Of a stretch of DNA of 64,000 nucleotides, positions 33,641 through 45,472 are shown piece after piece. The notes under the pieces are model-generated. The model ran no database searches, was not told where the DNA came from, and saw only the letters and a list, made by a program, of their open reading frames with translations. Source of the DNA: Neofusicoccum parvum (taxonomy: Eukaryota; Ascomycota; Dothideomycetes; Botryosphaeriales; Botryosphaeriaceae); NCBI GenBank assembly GCA_020912385.1, contig CP087210.1:2976001-3040000 (forward strand), given 5' to 3'. The stretch's first letter is position 1; every line of letters starts with the position of its first letter. A program made the position numbers and the translations under genes.

Positions 33641-34703
33641 TACGCTGGCTTTGTTAGAATGGATGATATAGATACGTATTTAACGGGAATGAAAAGAAGG
33701 CTGAAACTCAGAATGGGAGTCTCGCTATGTGAATGCTACACAAAGATATGTGATCAATTCGTCAAGTATTGCAACAAGTTCCTGCACAGGTAGTCGACAT
33801 CTCCATCCAGATACAAATGTGTGATGCATGAATTACCAAAGTCGTCCGAATGAATCCTTTTAAGCGCCCGCGAGGACATGTGTATATCGCAAAGCCCTCC
33901 AAACAAAGCTCATATAGATTTGTTGAATGCATGTTGTGCGCCATGCCGAGCCAATCTTCAGCGCGGGTTGGACCTTCCGTGGTAATCAATTCAGACACAG
34001 AGTATCGAGTTGATAAGCGGTGTGGTATCATCTTCAATGCTTTTCCTCCTCGCCATCGGCCGATGAGTCGACCCACTCCTCATACTACGCTACCTTGGTA
34101 AATGGTCCAAGATAGGCTGCGAGCCGGTTTTTTGAAGCTGGAGCACAAGAGCGGGGTCAGCGGTGGTAGACGGAGTTAACGGACGTCGGGAGTGTAGCCC
34201 GATCAGACGGAGTTAATGGCCAACTTTACTTGAAGTGCTTTGAAGCTTTTCATGCTCCCAACTCAGGTTATCCCAGGGAATGAAGCAAATTTCGACGTCT
34301 CACATCAACTACCGTCTCCATTTTTGATTCGCTGCACAAGCCGAGTTCATTAATTGAGAAATCCAGAAACATGACCCAGGAAGCGGCTGATATCGAAGCA
34401 GCCAAGAAATTTAGGATCTTGGCGCTGTCCCACTCTCCGCGAGGGCGGGGCAGGACTTCATGGTACGAAAAAGGATGAAAACCTGTCACTTATTCCGAGA
34501 AGTGATTTAAAATTGCCTATCGTAAAAGTCTACGCCGAATAAGACCACTTTCAAGATAGCAGGCTTTCATGCGCCGGCTAATTCGTCTGAGTTCACAGCA
34601 CCCGATCGGAGGTTACGATGCTTGTTCCGAGCAAGAGCTCCAATAAATAGTGGTCGATGTTGCTTCCATTTCCAGACCAGCGCCCATCGTTGGAACTGCA
34701 ACA
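33641..34703. other. Intergenic region before the amidase gene
   Basis: AT-richer and gene-free. It contains, at 33746-33785, a 40-bp sequence also found at 43538-43577 beyond the second NLR gene. The right end is promoter of the amidase. Confidence 0.5.
33746..33785 (+). repeat. 40-bp dispersed repeat, copy 1
   Basis: Matches 43538-43577 at 33 of 40 positions, in the same orientation. The shared core is GTATTGCAACAAG, preceded by ATATGTG and TCAATTC. Both copies lie downstream of an NLR gene. Confidence 0.55.
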
Positions 34704-36674
34704 ATGCTTGGTATTACTTCTTGGTCTTGGATCCTTGCTGCGGCACGCCTGTTCCCAATTCTTTTCATCCTCGGCTTCTCAGAAGCTGAGTTTGTTGACA
34801 AAGGAAGAGTCACGTCTCTGAATGGCATTTCCTACTACGTTGGAGGCATTTCAATTGCCAAGCTCTCCGGAATATCACTTAACACACTCGAAGAAGTCTT
34901 CCCCGAGCAAGATCTGTTTCCGCTTACGGTAATCCATGTGGGAGGTGGCACTTTTGGCGCGGACGAGCTGAACGCAACCATTTCCAACTTTACAAGTCAG
35001 GATGATGTATTCCAGGAAGATTTCCTACAGGCCATCTACCTTAACAACACTCTCTCAGCTCCATCGGCAGTGCATGTCGCGGATTGCGTTTCGTTTTCTC
35101 AGGAATATCACCGCACAAAGCTCTTCATGGTCCCGAATGCGAACACCAGCAGTGCCACGTCTACCACACTGAGTGGCGGTATTCCTAATGGTCCATACTT
35201 CGTCTCTATCACTGGAAATGTCTTCAAGGCCCACCGCCTCTATCCCGACCACAATCTGGCTTTCATTCAGGCAGCAATAAGCGACGAGAACGGCGGCTTT
35301 CTCGCTCTCCCAGGAACGACCGAAGACGTGATGGCCAAGAATGTCGCCGTTCCTTCCCGGCTCTACTACACTCCGTCTGCCTCCAAACCTCTCGCTGGCC
35401 TCCGCATGGGCGTAAAGGACATCTTCCATGTCAAGGGACTTAGGACTAGTGGCGGAAGCCGTTCGTACTACTATCTCTATGGCCCACAAAATATTACCGC
35501 GCCATCCGTTCAGCGCCTTATTGACCAAGGCGCCGTCTTTGTGGGCAAGACAGGCACCGTGCAATTCGCGAATGGTGACCGCCCTACGGCTGACTGGGTA
35601 GACCTTCACTGCCCATTCAACGCCCGCGGCGACGGCTACCAAGTACCTTCTGGTTCGTCCTCTGGCTCCGGTGCCGCCATCGGCGCATATGACTGGCTCG
35701 ACATTGCGGTTGGTAGTGACACTGGTGGGTCGATGAGAGGCCCTGCCCAACTCAATGGCGTGTTCGGCAACCGTCCGTCCACCGGCGCAATATCTTTGGA
35801 CCATGTCATTCCCCTAACCCCGCACCTAGACACCGCCGGTGTCTTCGCACGCAGCGGCGCTGTCTGGTCCGCCGTCACGCGCGCCTGGTACGACGAGAAC
35901 TCCACGGCCTCCTTCCCCGCCTACCCGACGAACATCTACGTGTCCACCGAACTCCCAGACGAGACCACGCCAGCAGCCACGGATCTCTTCAACACCTTCC
36001 TGGACCAACTCTCCACAGTCCTCCACGCCAACCGCACTGCCGTCAACATCTCCCAGCACTGGCTTACCACCCACCCCACCAACACAACCTCCAACCTCCC
36101 CTCGATGCTTAACCAAACCTACGCCATCCTCACCTCCGTCGACCAATTCGCCCTTCTCGGCGCCCCCCTCTTCGTCACCTACGCCGCCGCCCACGCCGGC
36201 CGCCTTCCCTTCATCAACCCCGGCCCGCTCGCGCGCTGGACCTGGGGCCAGACGCACGGCACGCCTGCGACCTACGCCGCAGCCGCGCGCAACATGTCCA
36301 CCTTCCGCGGGTGGTGGGAGATGGCGGGGTTCGGGCGGCGCGACGCGGCGGCGTGCTCTGCGGGCGTGTACGCGTACCTGGGCGCGGCGGGCACGCCCAG
36401 CTACCGCGACGAGTACTTCGGCGCGCGGTCGACGCCGCCGCTCGGCTTCGCCGACTGGGCCGTCGCCGGCTACGCCGGCGCCCCCGAGGTCGTCGTGCCG
36501 CTGGGCGAGGCGCCGTACCGCAGCCGCGTCTCGGGCCGCGAGGAGTGGTTGCCGGTCGCGGCGAACTTGCTGGTCGCGAGGGGCTGCGATGGGATGCTGG
36601 CGCGGTTGGTGGAGGAGCTGGAGGCGCGGGCGGTGCTGAGGCCGGTCGAGGCGGGCGCGAGGCTGTATCGGTAG
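34704..36674 (+). CDS. Secreted amidase-signature hydrolase
   Basis: 656 aa, intronless, from ATG 34704. Residues 1-~30 (ending ILFILGFSEAEF) form a signal peptide, and several N-x-S/T sites fit secretion. The amidase-signature triad is visible: Lys238 in GVKD, cis-Ser319 in SGSSSGSGAA, nucleophile Ser343 in GSDTGGSMRGP. Ser-to-Ser spacing is 24, as in fatty acid amide hydrolase. An unusual ~200-residue N-terminal region before the catalytic core contains YYVGGISIAKL and HVADCVSF. Members of this family cleave amides or esters; the substrate cannot be read here. It lies between two NLR genes, all on the same strand, but with >1.8 kb and 344 bp spacers, so it is not an operon. Confidence 0.88.
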   Translation: MLGITSWSWILAAARLFPILFILGFSEAEFVDKGRVTSLNGISYYVGGISIAKLSGISLNTLEEVFPEQDLFPLTVIHVGGGTFGADELNATISNFTSQDDVFQEDFLQAIYLNNTLSAPSAVHVADCVSFSQEYHRTKLFMVPNANTSSATSTTLSGGIPNGPYFVSITGNVFKAHRLYPDHNLAFIQAAISDENGGFLALPGTTEDVMAKNVAVPSRLYYTPSASKPLAGLRMGVKDIFHVKGLRTSGGSRSYYYLYGPQNITAPSVQRLIDQGAVFVGKTGTVQFANGDRPTADWVDLHCPFNARGDGYQVPSGSSSGSGAAIGAYDWLDIAVGSDTGGSMRGPAQLNGVFGNRPSTGAISLDHVIPLTPHLDTAGVFARSGAVWSAVTRAWYDENSTASFPAYPTNIYVSTELPDETTPAATDLFNTFLDQLSTVLHANRTAVNISQHWLTTHPTNTTSNLPSMLNQTYAILTSVDQFALLGAPLFVTYAAAHAGRLPFINPGPLARWTWGQTHGTPATYAAAARNMSTFRGWWEMAGFGRRDAAACSAGVYAYLGAAGTPSYRDEYFGARSTPPLGFADWAVAGYAGAPEVVVPLGEAPYRSRVSGREEWLPVAANLLVARGCDGMLARLVEELEARAVLRPVEAGARLYR

Positions 36675-37018
36675 ATGGGGGCTGAGGGCGTGGTCGTGCG
36701 TGGGGGCCGTGGCTGGGTGGATGGCCAATGGCTGTGGGCGGCACCGCTTTAGCCCTCTGACGTGCATGAAGCTATCGTGCGGCGGTGTTGGACGATAGGC
36801 AGCCATCTCGCAACCTCTCAAGCCTGTCATCATGCATGCTGCGGCTGAAGCGACACAATAAAAGCCCCGACCGTCCCCGCAGAATTTTAGCTACACGCAC
36901 GACACGTCTTTTTTTACGTGAAAATACACAAAGTGTCGCTTTTTAGCCCCTTCTGTGCCTCTTTCGATTCACGGTCTTGTTTCAGCCTTCATGATACCGT
37001 TTCCTTCCGCCTTCCGAA
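36675..37018. other. Short intergenic region upstream of the NACHT-ankyrin gene
   Basis: 344 bases. An AATAAA at 36857-36862 could serve amidase polyadenylation, and a T/C-rich stretch precedes the ATG at 37019. No gene. Confidence 0.4.
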
Positions 37019-40000
37019 ATGACAGATCCGCTTTCAATTACAGCCAGCGTCGCAGGCCTTGCTCTGCTCGCAAGAGATATTGCTAAAGGCATCAAGGAAG
37101 TCAGGGATACTCTGAAAAATGCTGATAAGGAGATACGCGGTCTATATAATGGCGTTGTCTCGCTGTACGCCGTCCTTCAGGGTGTCAGCCTTGTGATGGA
37201 GCAAATGGACGACCTCAACCTCAAGAACACATCACCCGGAGACATCGTCTTTTCCTGCAACGAGACCTTTGAGGATATACGAAAACTGCTTAGAAAGCAA
37301 GGGTTGGATGTGCAGGAGGGCATTACACGTGTGAACAGCATGGAGAAGCACTCTCACAGGGAAGCACGAAAGGGAGGGCGATGGGCAAAAGTGACGCAAG
37401 GGACTCGTTGGTATTTTGACAAGGATGAGGTGGAAAAACTCTGTACAGACCTTGAACACCACAAAACGACACTGTCCCTCGCCATGTCGAAAGACTCCAT
37501 GTCAGCACTTGTCGAGGTACTCAAGGCGCAGACCAAGACATCCCTTCATCTCGATGCGATAAGAAAAGCACAAGCGGAGATCCGTACTGCGCAAATCGAA
37601 GAGAGCAACCGCCGTTTGAGCGAGAGGCAAGGAAAGATCATCAAGGAGTTCAGTGAACTCACACCGCAAGAGTCGCTGAACAAACACCTCGGGCTTCGGC
37701 ATGAAGGAACAGGTATGTGGTTCCGGGATTGTCCAGAATTTCAGAACTTCCTATCCGACGACAATGCCAGTCTCTGGATGTACGGCATACCGGGTGCGGG
37801 GAAGTCAGTGCTCACCTCCACCATCATCGAATTCGTCAACGAGCTCCGGACACAGAACGTCATAACCGCATACTTCTTCTGCGAACATAACAATCCGGAT
37901 ACACAAGATGTTCGCAATATTCTTGGATCGATCGTCGGCCAGCTTTCCATCCAGAACACCGAGGCCTTTGCTGAAATGGAGGCATTTTACGACCAACACA
38001 CCAGTTTCGACAAGTTCACTGCAGACAATCAGTCTATTCTTGGGCTGATATGGAGCATGTCAAATCATGCAGATGCCACGATCATTGTCATTGATGGATT
38101 GGACGAGTGCTTAAAAAACCAAGATCACGTCCTTGGAACACTGGCAGAGCTGAGTGATTCAGACAACGGCACAGTCAAGGTGATATTCACTAGCAGGGAT
38201 GAGCGGAACATTCAAAGATGTCTTGAGGATTTTACGAGATGGGAAATCAAAGCATCCAAGGCGGATGTTAGGCTGTTCGTTGCAGCTGAGCTTGAGTCTC
38301 GTTTCAAGGAAATGAGTGCAAAGAGTTCTAGCTTGAAAGACGAGATCCTGCAGCATTTGGTCGATAACTCTGATGGAATGTAAGTGCACAGCCTGAAACC
38401 AAAACAAAAATGGAAAATGAAATTCTAACAGCATGGGTCTTGCAGGTTCCAATGGGTGAAGTAAGTAGCTGAATGTTTCGTCTTAGTTCCTTACTGACAA
38501 GGCGTAGATGTCAACTGGACTACCTCCATGCTTTACCCTCAAACGGGATGAGACGAAGGGCTCTCAAGCAGCTTCCGCCAGATCTTCCGAAGACATACGA
38601 ACGCATCCTTCTCCAAGCTATCGAATCTTCTCGGGGTATCACTACCTATCTGGAACGGACATTGCGTTGGATTGCATTGGCTGCTCGCCCGCTTTCAATG
38701 CAGGAAATTTCCCACGCGATCGCCATTATGGAGGGGGACTCGACTTTTGACGATCCAATGGACATGGAGAAGGTCATATGCCATTACAGCAGTCTGATCC
38801 GGGAAGAGAAGGGATTTCTCACATTTAGTCATTTCAGCGTCAAGGAGTACCTTAGAAGCATCCAGCCTGATGATCGGAAACTCTCAAACTTTCGACTGAA
38901 CGATAGCCTGGATCACGACTTTTTGACGGTTTCTTGCTTGACATATTTGCTCTTGGATGACTTTGACCGGCCGATTCCAGAGTCAAATGAAAATATGAGG
39001 AATTTCAGCGAGGACCATCACCTTTACGACTACGCCTCGCTTTTCTGGACCCATCATCTTCGAAGTACTGCTAAATCATCAGAGGCTGCTTCCATGTTAA
39101 TGCATCGTCTACTCGCTCCGCATAAGTCGAACAATTTTGCGCTCTGGGCCTACACTTGGCTCTCATCCTACCTAATTTCAAACGAGAACACCTCCAACAA
39201 TGTTTTCTCTAGCATGGCCGATATCACACCTCTTCACCTCGCCTGTATGTGTGGGCTACAAGAGGTAGTAGATGCACTGATCAAAAAAGGCTTGGATGTG
39301 AACCAGCGCAGCCACCTTCTCCGGACACCTCTGGATTGCGCGGCTGGATTACTCCTTCCAAAGCAGCAGGAAGGTCTCCCGGCACCGGAACAGAGGCAAG
39401 ACACAGCTAAGCGGCTTCTTCAAGAAAACATTGTCCTCGACCGGGAGAACATGTTTGTTTTAGAAAGTGCCATCCATCATGACGATGCCCGTCTACTTAA
39501 TTTATTGTTGGATGCCGGCTGTCCACTTACTACGAACGTAATCCGCCTGGCCAGAGTCAAAGGATCAGATTCGATAATCAACGTTATTTTAGAGGCCAGT
39601 CCCAATCAAGACCTCGATCCGAACTCTGAACTTCTAGAGCTTCATCGTCTCGTGGTCCATCGCGTGGGAGACAAATCCATCGACGAGCTAAACCCGCTCA
39701 AGCATTCCAGCATTCCGGACACGATTCCCATACACCTCGAAAAAGACTATAAGGAAATGATCAGAACGGCAGTGAGGAATGGCCAGTTATCAAGAATAAG
39801 CGAGATGCTGCTGAAACTGCCGAGCCTCACAGGGCTTGAGCGAAAGACATTTCTGTCGGAGTTGCTTTGCGGTGCAGCACAATTTGGACATGCCGAAGTC
39901 GTTGAATATCTCATTGAACAGGGAGCAGATGTGTCTCACAAGAGTCATCATAAGAATCAAACTGCTCTACACCGCGCAACACTACACAGAAGGTCACGCG

Positions 40001-43000
40001 TGGTCCGACTGTTGCTCAAGACTCTCGAGAATCCTGCCACGAGCATAGAGGCGGAAGATGATCGCGGGGAGGCAGTATGGATGTACGCCATCTTAGGCGG
40101 CTCAGTTGAGATACTACAACAGCTCCTGGATGCACATCCATCACTCAATCTCGAGAAGCGAACAAGAGAAGGGTGGTCCGCCATCCATTTCGCTGTTCAA
40201 TCAAAGAACAGATCTATGTTCTGGTTTTTGCAGAAACTCGGTTTGGATATCACCTGTTCCACAGACGAAGGGATAAATCCATTCCATATGTTACTCGACA
40301 TCGGCCCTGGGGAACTGGAGCTTCCTCAGCAGTATGCACGCTTTGCGATCGACGCATTCTTGCAGGAAGAGGACGATCTCAGCAAGCAGGCTTGGTGGGG
40401 TCAGAACTACCTCCATTTGCTGTTCGAAACTGCCGCTCCAGATTCCTCTGAAATCATTTGGCAGGCAATTGCGAGCGACCCTCGACTCAAGTCCACCAGG
40501 GAGAAGGCATTACGGGATGTAGACCAAAACTTGGATACTCCATTGCACATTGCCCTAAGGGTTATCGCAAACGATATTCAGACCTTAAAGCTTCCCGATA
40601 TTCATAAGATCGAACAAAGGACTGAGCTCGTTCGGTCTATATGCACTGCTAAAGAAGAAGTCCATGTATGCCTAACCGTTAAAGACAGAGACGGTTGCAC
40701 ACCACTGATGCGCTTTGCAAGATCATTGGATAATGCTGTCACTGCACTAGAGATACGGGATCATGTATCAAAGGGGATCTTGGATGTGTTTCGCAGTCTT
40801 CTCGAATCGGACGACAGAGAAGTATGCCTCAATCGGCAAGACAAGGACGGCAAAACTGTTCTTCATTGGATCGCTCGTTGTGGTGCATACTTTCCGTTCA
40901 AACAGGTAGCAGAGCTCATCCTACCATATCCGGTGGATCTTAGCATCAGAGATCAGTCCGGATATACGCCCTTGGAAACCGCTGCGCTGCACCTGCAAGA
41001 CAATGTCGACTTACTTCGGTGTCTGATGGAACAAACCAGGGACTCGGATCTGGACAACCCCTTCGGATATCCCGCATCGGCTTTGCATTACATATGCATG
41101 AGGAAAAAAGAAGGAATCGAAGACCTTCTATCATCTTACCTGGCCCAGATCGCCACATCTCGCACGAGAGATGAACGCGGCCGCACTGCCCTGATGATGA
41201 CCCCGTTGGTTGTTTCCACACTGTCCATTGCATCACAACTAATTGAAATGGCAAAAGATAACGCGGAGTCACGCGACTTCGAGGGGAAAGACCTGCTGTA
41301 TCATGCGTGTGAAGTTGGCGGAACAGCAATGGCAACCGCCCTCATCCAGCACGGAGCCAAGGTCAACCAATTGATCGGCCCCGAAGGAGACAAAAGCCTT
41401 CCACTTCTCATTGCCGCTAAAACTGGGAAGATGGATATCGTACGGCTGCTTCTTGATTCCGGTGCGGATCCCTACGCCAAGGCCCAAGATGGGCTGCAGC
41501 TACATCACTACGCGGTACTGCACGGCCAAGAAGAACTACGGGAGTTGATCGATTCCTTGGGAAATTTTGACTTCACAGGGTATTGTCCCACAGTCACATA
41601 CACGTATACGGAGAAAGGCCGTAGACGCGAGCAAAAATTTATGAGGCCGACATTCCTTCACATTGCGGCAATGAACGAGAGCTCTGCGGGTCTTCAGTGG
41701 CTTCTGGATGCCAAGGGACTCCGCAATTTCGAAGAGGAGACGGGTCAAGGATACACGCCATTGATTTTGGCCGCCCGTGTTGGTGAGCTGAAGAACTGCA
41801 GGCTGTTAGTGGAGGCGGGTGCTTTGGTCTCAAGAGCTCGCCCGGATGGACCTGAGGCGTTGAATACTGCATGCCACTGGGGCCATCCCCACATCTGCGA
41901 GTACCTCTTATCAGTGGACAACAGAATTGTGGCCAAGCCATCAATGGGTCTAACTCCGTTAGAGATTGCAGCCCAGCAAGGGCATCTGAACGTTGTTCGG
42001 CTGCTGCTCAAGCATGATTTCGAAATCCCAGCCAACGCCGAATTGAAAGCTCTCAACGCGGGGAGACGTGACATCGCGGATTTGATACAGCGACAGGTGA
42101 AACAGAGGCAACGACGCAACACTGGCCTCAATTCACGAACCGAAAAAGATCTCAACACGCTACGACTGCCACTTGTTTGTCAGAGAGACTCGGAAGGTAG
42201 TCTTCTGGATTTGATCCGAGCCGGAATCAACCCCAACATGCGCATAAACGGTAAAAACGATACTGCTTTACATGCTGCGAGCCGGAAAGGCTGGACAAAA
42301 GCTGTGAGCACGCTTGTTGCGGAAGGAGCTGAGATTGAATCTATTAATGACTTTGGGGAATCTCCGCTCTCGTGCGCTACCGACTTCCAGCATTTGGAAT
42401 GTGCAAAAACAATCGCTAATCTCGGGGCACGTCTTGATTGGAAGACTGGGACGGGATTATCAGTCCTTCACGATGCTGCCACAAACGATAACGCAGAGAT
42501 GCTCTCCTACTTCCTCAGCAAGGGGCTAGATGCTAACAGCAGGTCATACCTTGGTTTAACTCCTCTGATCGATACCGAAGACTTTGACTGCGTGGATATT
42601 CTTCTCCATCATGGCGCAGATCCTTGCGCAATGACAATCATGAACCGCACGGCCGTCTCTGCGCTAAGCAGCAATGGAAAATGCTCAGATTCTCTGCAGG
42701 AGGTGTTGTTGCATATTCCGCAGAACCGGCTGTTCGAGATGGTGGACTTGCGAGAGATGGATGTGGACATGACTCCGCTATACCGCGCAGCGTTCCGAGG
42801 CCTGGCAGAGGTCGTCGAGATTCTCATCGAGCACGGCGCCGATATCAATCTGCCTGGCGGCCTCTTCGGCACACCGTACCAAGCAGCATTCAAGCAAGGC
42901 CATGTGGAAGTCCTGCGCATCCTCGCCGAGAACGGCGCAAAGCCCTGCATGGTCCTCCGGAACAAGCACGAGCAGGCTGCCTGGTTTTGGGAGCACGGCG

Positions 43001-43173
43001 GCCAGTTCCCCTTTCAAGCTCCGACCGGAGCCTGGCGGTCTGCTTCTTTGCCGATCCAGTCCAAGACGGCCACAAGACGACCTCGGGTCCATCGCAGGCG
43101 CGCCATGCGTTACTGGCACCAAGGATACCGCTTCTCGTTGCCAGCACCAAGTGGAGCTTGGATCATCGCGTGA
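37019..43173 (+). CDS. NLR-like protein: fungal STAND N-domain, NACHT ATPase, ankyrin repeats
   Basis: Three exons (37019-38379, 38446-38460, 38508-43173) give 2013 aa. The middle exon is only 15 nt; it and its flanking introns (66 and 47 nt, both GTAAGT) rebuild the conserved MFQWVKCQLDYL segment that ends the NACHT module. The N-terminus MTDPLSITASVAGLALLA is the typical fungal STAND N-terminal domain (PigL_N-like). Walker A GIPGAGKS is at 256-263 and Walker B IIVIDGLDEC at 355-364. Residues from ~690 carry many ankyrin repeats (TPLHLACMCGLQEVVDALI, ALHAASRKGWTKAVSTLV). The tail holds two W-G...P[ST]GAW motifs. The family senses non-self or pathogen signals (known); the ligand here is unknown. 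Codon use is ordinary. Confidence 0.92.
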
Positions 43174-45472
43174 GCGCCATGAGCCGAGGAGCTGTCCAAG
43201 ACTCGGGCGGTGTGCCTTGGCGGTTCTTGGATGGTTGGCTGTGCACGTGGCGGAGCCGGAACGGACTGGAGCATCATCCGAGTTTTCTGGGCTTGGAGAA
43301 CACTCGAGTATTCAACTGAAATTCATCATCGACTGGTTGTCATGAAACCTTTGCGAACATGGCGTCTGGATCTCTCCGGAATGTGGAGGGAGGAGGTTAT
43401 GAGAATTATTTTAGGGCGCACTGGGCTGGCGCAATTGTAGCTTGATCTATTGCTGCTTCGGATATCAGCTTCCTTAGCGGGGTTTCATTTTTTTTTTCTC
43501 CATCACTTCGCGTTTGCCAATTCGCTGTCGACTCACAATATGTGGTCAATTCATGATGTATTGCAACAAGAACATGCTCTTCGCACGTAGGCAGTTAAAG
43601 CATTCGTCCGGACGTGAATACGCAGTGAACGCAATGCCAACCCTATCTAGATCAGTGCTTCAACTGCCTATGAAGAAATTTTGTATTGCATTCATGGTGA
43701 TGGTACTACGACAGGGGTATCTCAAATGATCACGTGTTCTGCGAATGCTTCCATGTGTTGCTCGTTGTCTTTCTGGATTTTATCACCTTTGAAATGCAGC
43801 CGCGACTTGCATTCCTGGACTGCCATTGCACATGTTCCGAATCAACGCGTGTCCATGCCTTGTAATCTATTGTCTTGGGCAGATCGAACATCAGGCCATC
43901 GTGTGTTTGCCAATGCTCACGTATAAATTAGCTTGGCCGCAAGGCTGAGCTACTTCCTTCACCAATCAGGAGCTAGCTCACTTCCACCAATGAGGGCGAC
44001 AGTTGTGTTCACACGACATCTTTCCAGACCAGTTATTGGAACGTTGCAGAGCATGTCGCATTGGGGACAAGGCTTTATGTAGGTAGCCAACCTCTCCTCT
44101 GTTACGCGCGTCTTTCTTGCGTCTTCCTTGGCCCCATCCCTATGCTCGCATCAAGGTTAGCCTTCCGATTATCCGGCTCTGTCTTTGCTTAGCAAGTCTA
44201 TCTCGATGTGTCAACAACGTGACCGCGGCAATGCCGTCATCGCACTCATGAAGCAGCAACAGCCCGAGGTATACTCGCAGCACCACACCACCACCGCATT
44301 TTCGAAACGCGCGTCTTGCGATGATCGGCCTTCGGTACAGCACTTTCCGAGCGCATGAGCCGCAGATACAATATCGATGACATCGACGTTCCGTACCGGT
44401 GGCCCGACGCGCTTGCAAACGGTGCTGCGAGGAGCGGTTGACTCGACCGGGCGGGCGAGGAACCGGGTTCACAGCCTCACAGCCCCGTTCGCGCCTCGGC
44501 ACACAGGTTTAAAAAAAGAAAAACAAAGAGAAAGATGGGACAAGAGCACGCACCTGCGTCGAATGAGGGCTCAGAACGCGCAATCGCACAGACAGCACGG
44601 CGTCAGATCAGCCCATCGCGTACCCGATCGGCAGAGTCTCTTGTCGGCGAGCAGCAGCAGCAGAGCGCAGTTGACCGGCCCGCTTGGCGGACAACTCTAA
44701 TGCAACATGCATGTTCTTGTGGAGGGGGCTTAGCATTGACGTAAGCCAGGGCCGGCGGGGCGGCGATTCGTCCACTGCGGGGTTGCGGAGTCAACTTCCC
44801 AGCGTTCGCAGAGTACGAGCACGGCGATCGCAGCCCAGATAGGGCGCGGCGGGCAGCAATTGGCTGCACAAGACTTCGAATACCGGCCAGCGGGCGAATG
44901 GCGCGACTCTCTCCTGTCAGTTCCGCGCTTGGCAGTTTCACCAGCAGCGAGCACCCCGGCATTAGCTTCTGCATGGCATCGCGGCGCCCACCCTCTGCCG
45001 CGTGCCTTGGTTTGTGCCTGCGACCAAATCTTCGTGCACAGCCTCCCGCCGCTCAGCAACCTTTCCGCGGGGTGTGTCGGCAATGACGGAGCACGCGAGC
45101 TGTGGGAATGGGCAGTGGCTTGGGCCGAATCTCCAGTGCCCCCCCGTTTCCGGTCTTTCTTGATATCGGGCTCTTTTATTAACACATGCCTCCCTCCACC
45201 ACCTCTTAGTCTCTCCCATCTGTTTCCGATTTCCCTGATACCGGAGAGGACCTCGAGCAGCCGCCCCCTCACTCGCTTTACCAGCCGGCCACTAGAAGAA
45301 GCAGCCAGCCATCCTGCCCGGCGCAGACGAAACCACCCCCAGTCCAATCGTTCCCCCACGCAGAAACCACCAAGCTGGTATAAGGCTCCTGCCGTAGCCG
45401 CAGCAGCCTTACGCCACCCGCAACTCGCCCACCACGACGTCCACAACCAGCACCACCAGCGCGACAGCAGCC
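43174..45472. other. 2.3-kb intergenic region
   Basis: 43.2-44.1 kb is AT-richer and includes the second copy of the 40-bp repeat and a T10 run near 43490. 44.4-45.4 kb is GC-rich and CT-rich towards 45473, fitting promoter/5' UTR of the next gene. No gene supported. Confidence 0.5.
43538..43577 (+). repeat. 40-bp dispersed repeat, copy 2
   Basis: Partner of 33746-33785 (33 of 40 positions identical, same strand). It lies 365 bases beyond the stop of the NACHT-ankyrin gene. Confidence 0.55.

Noticed and set aside
33260..33793. Cys/Leu-rich 177-codon frame on the plus strand of the low-complexity tract
   Set aside because: Composition is dictated by the CTGTACTT-type repeat; no ordinary protein features.
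35826..36833. 335-codon antisense frame over the amidase 3' half
   Set aside because: The amidase is unambiguous and the antisense peptide is Arg/Pro/Gly-rich without motifs.
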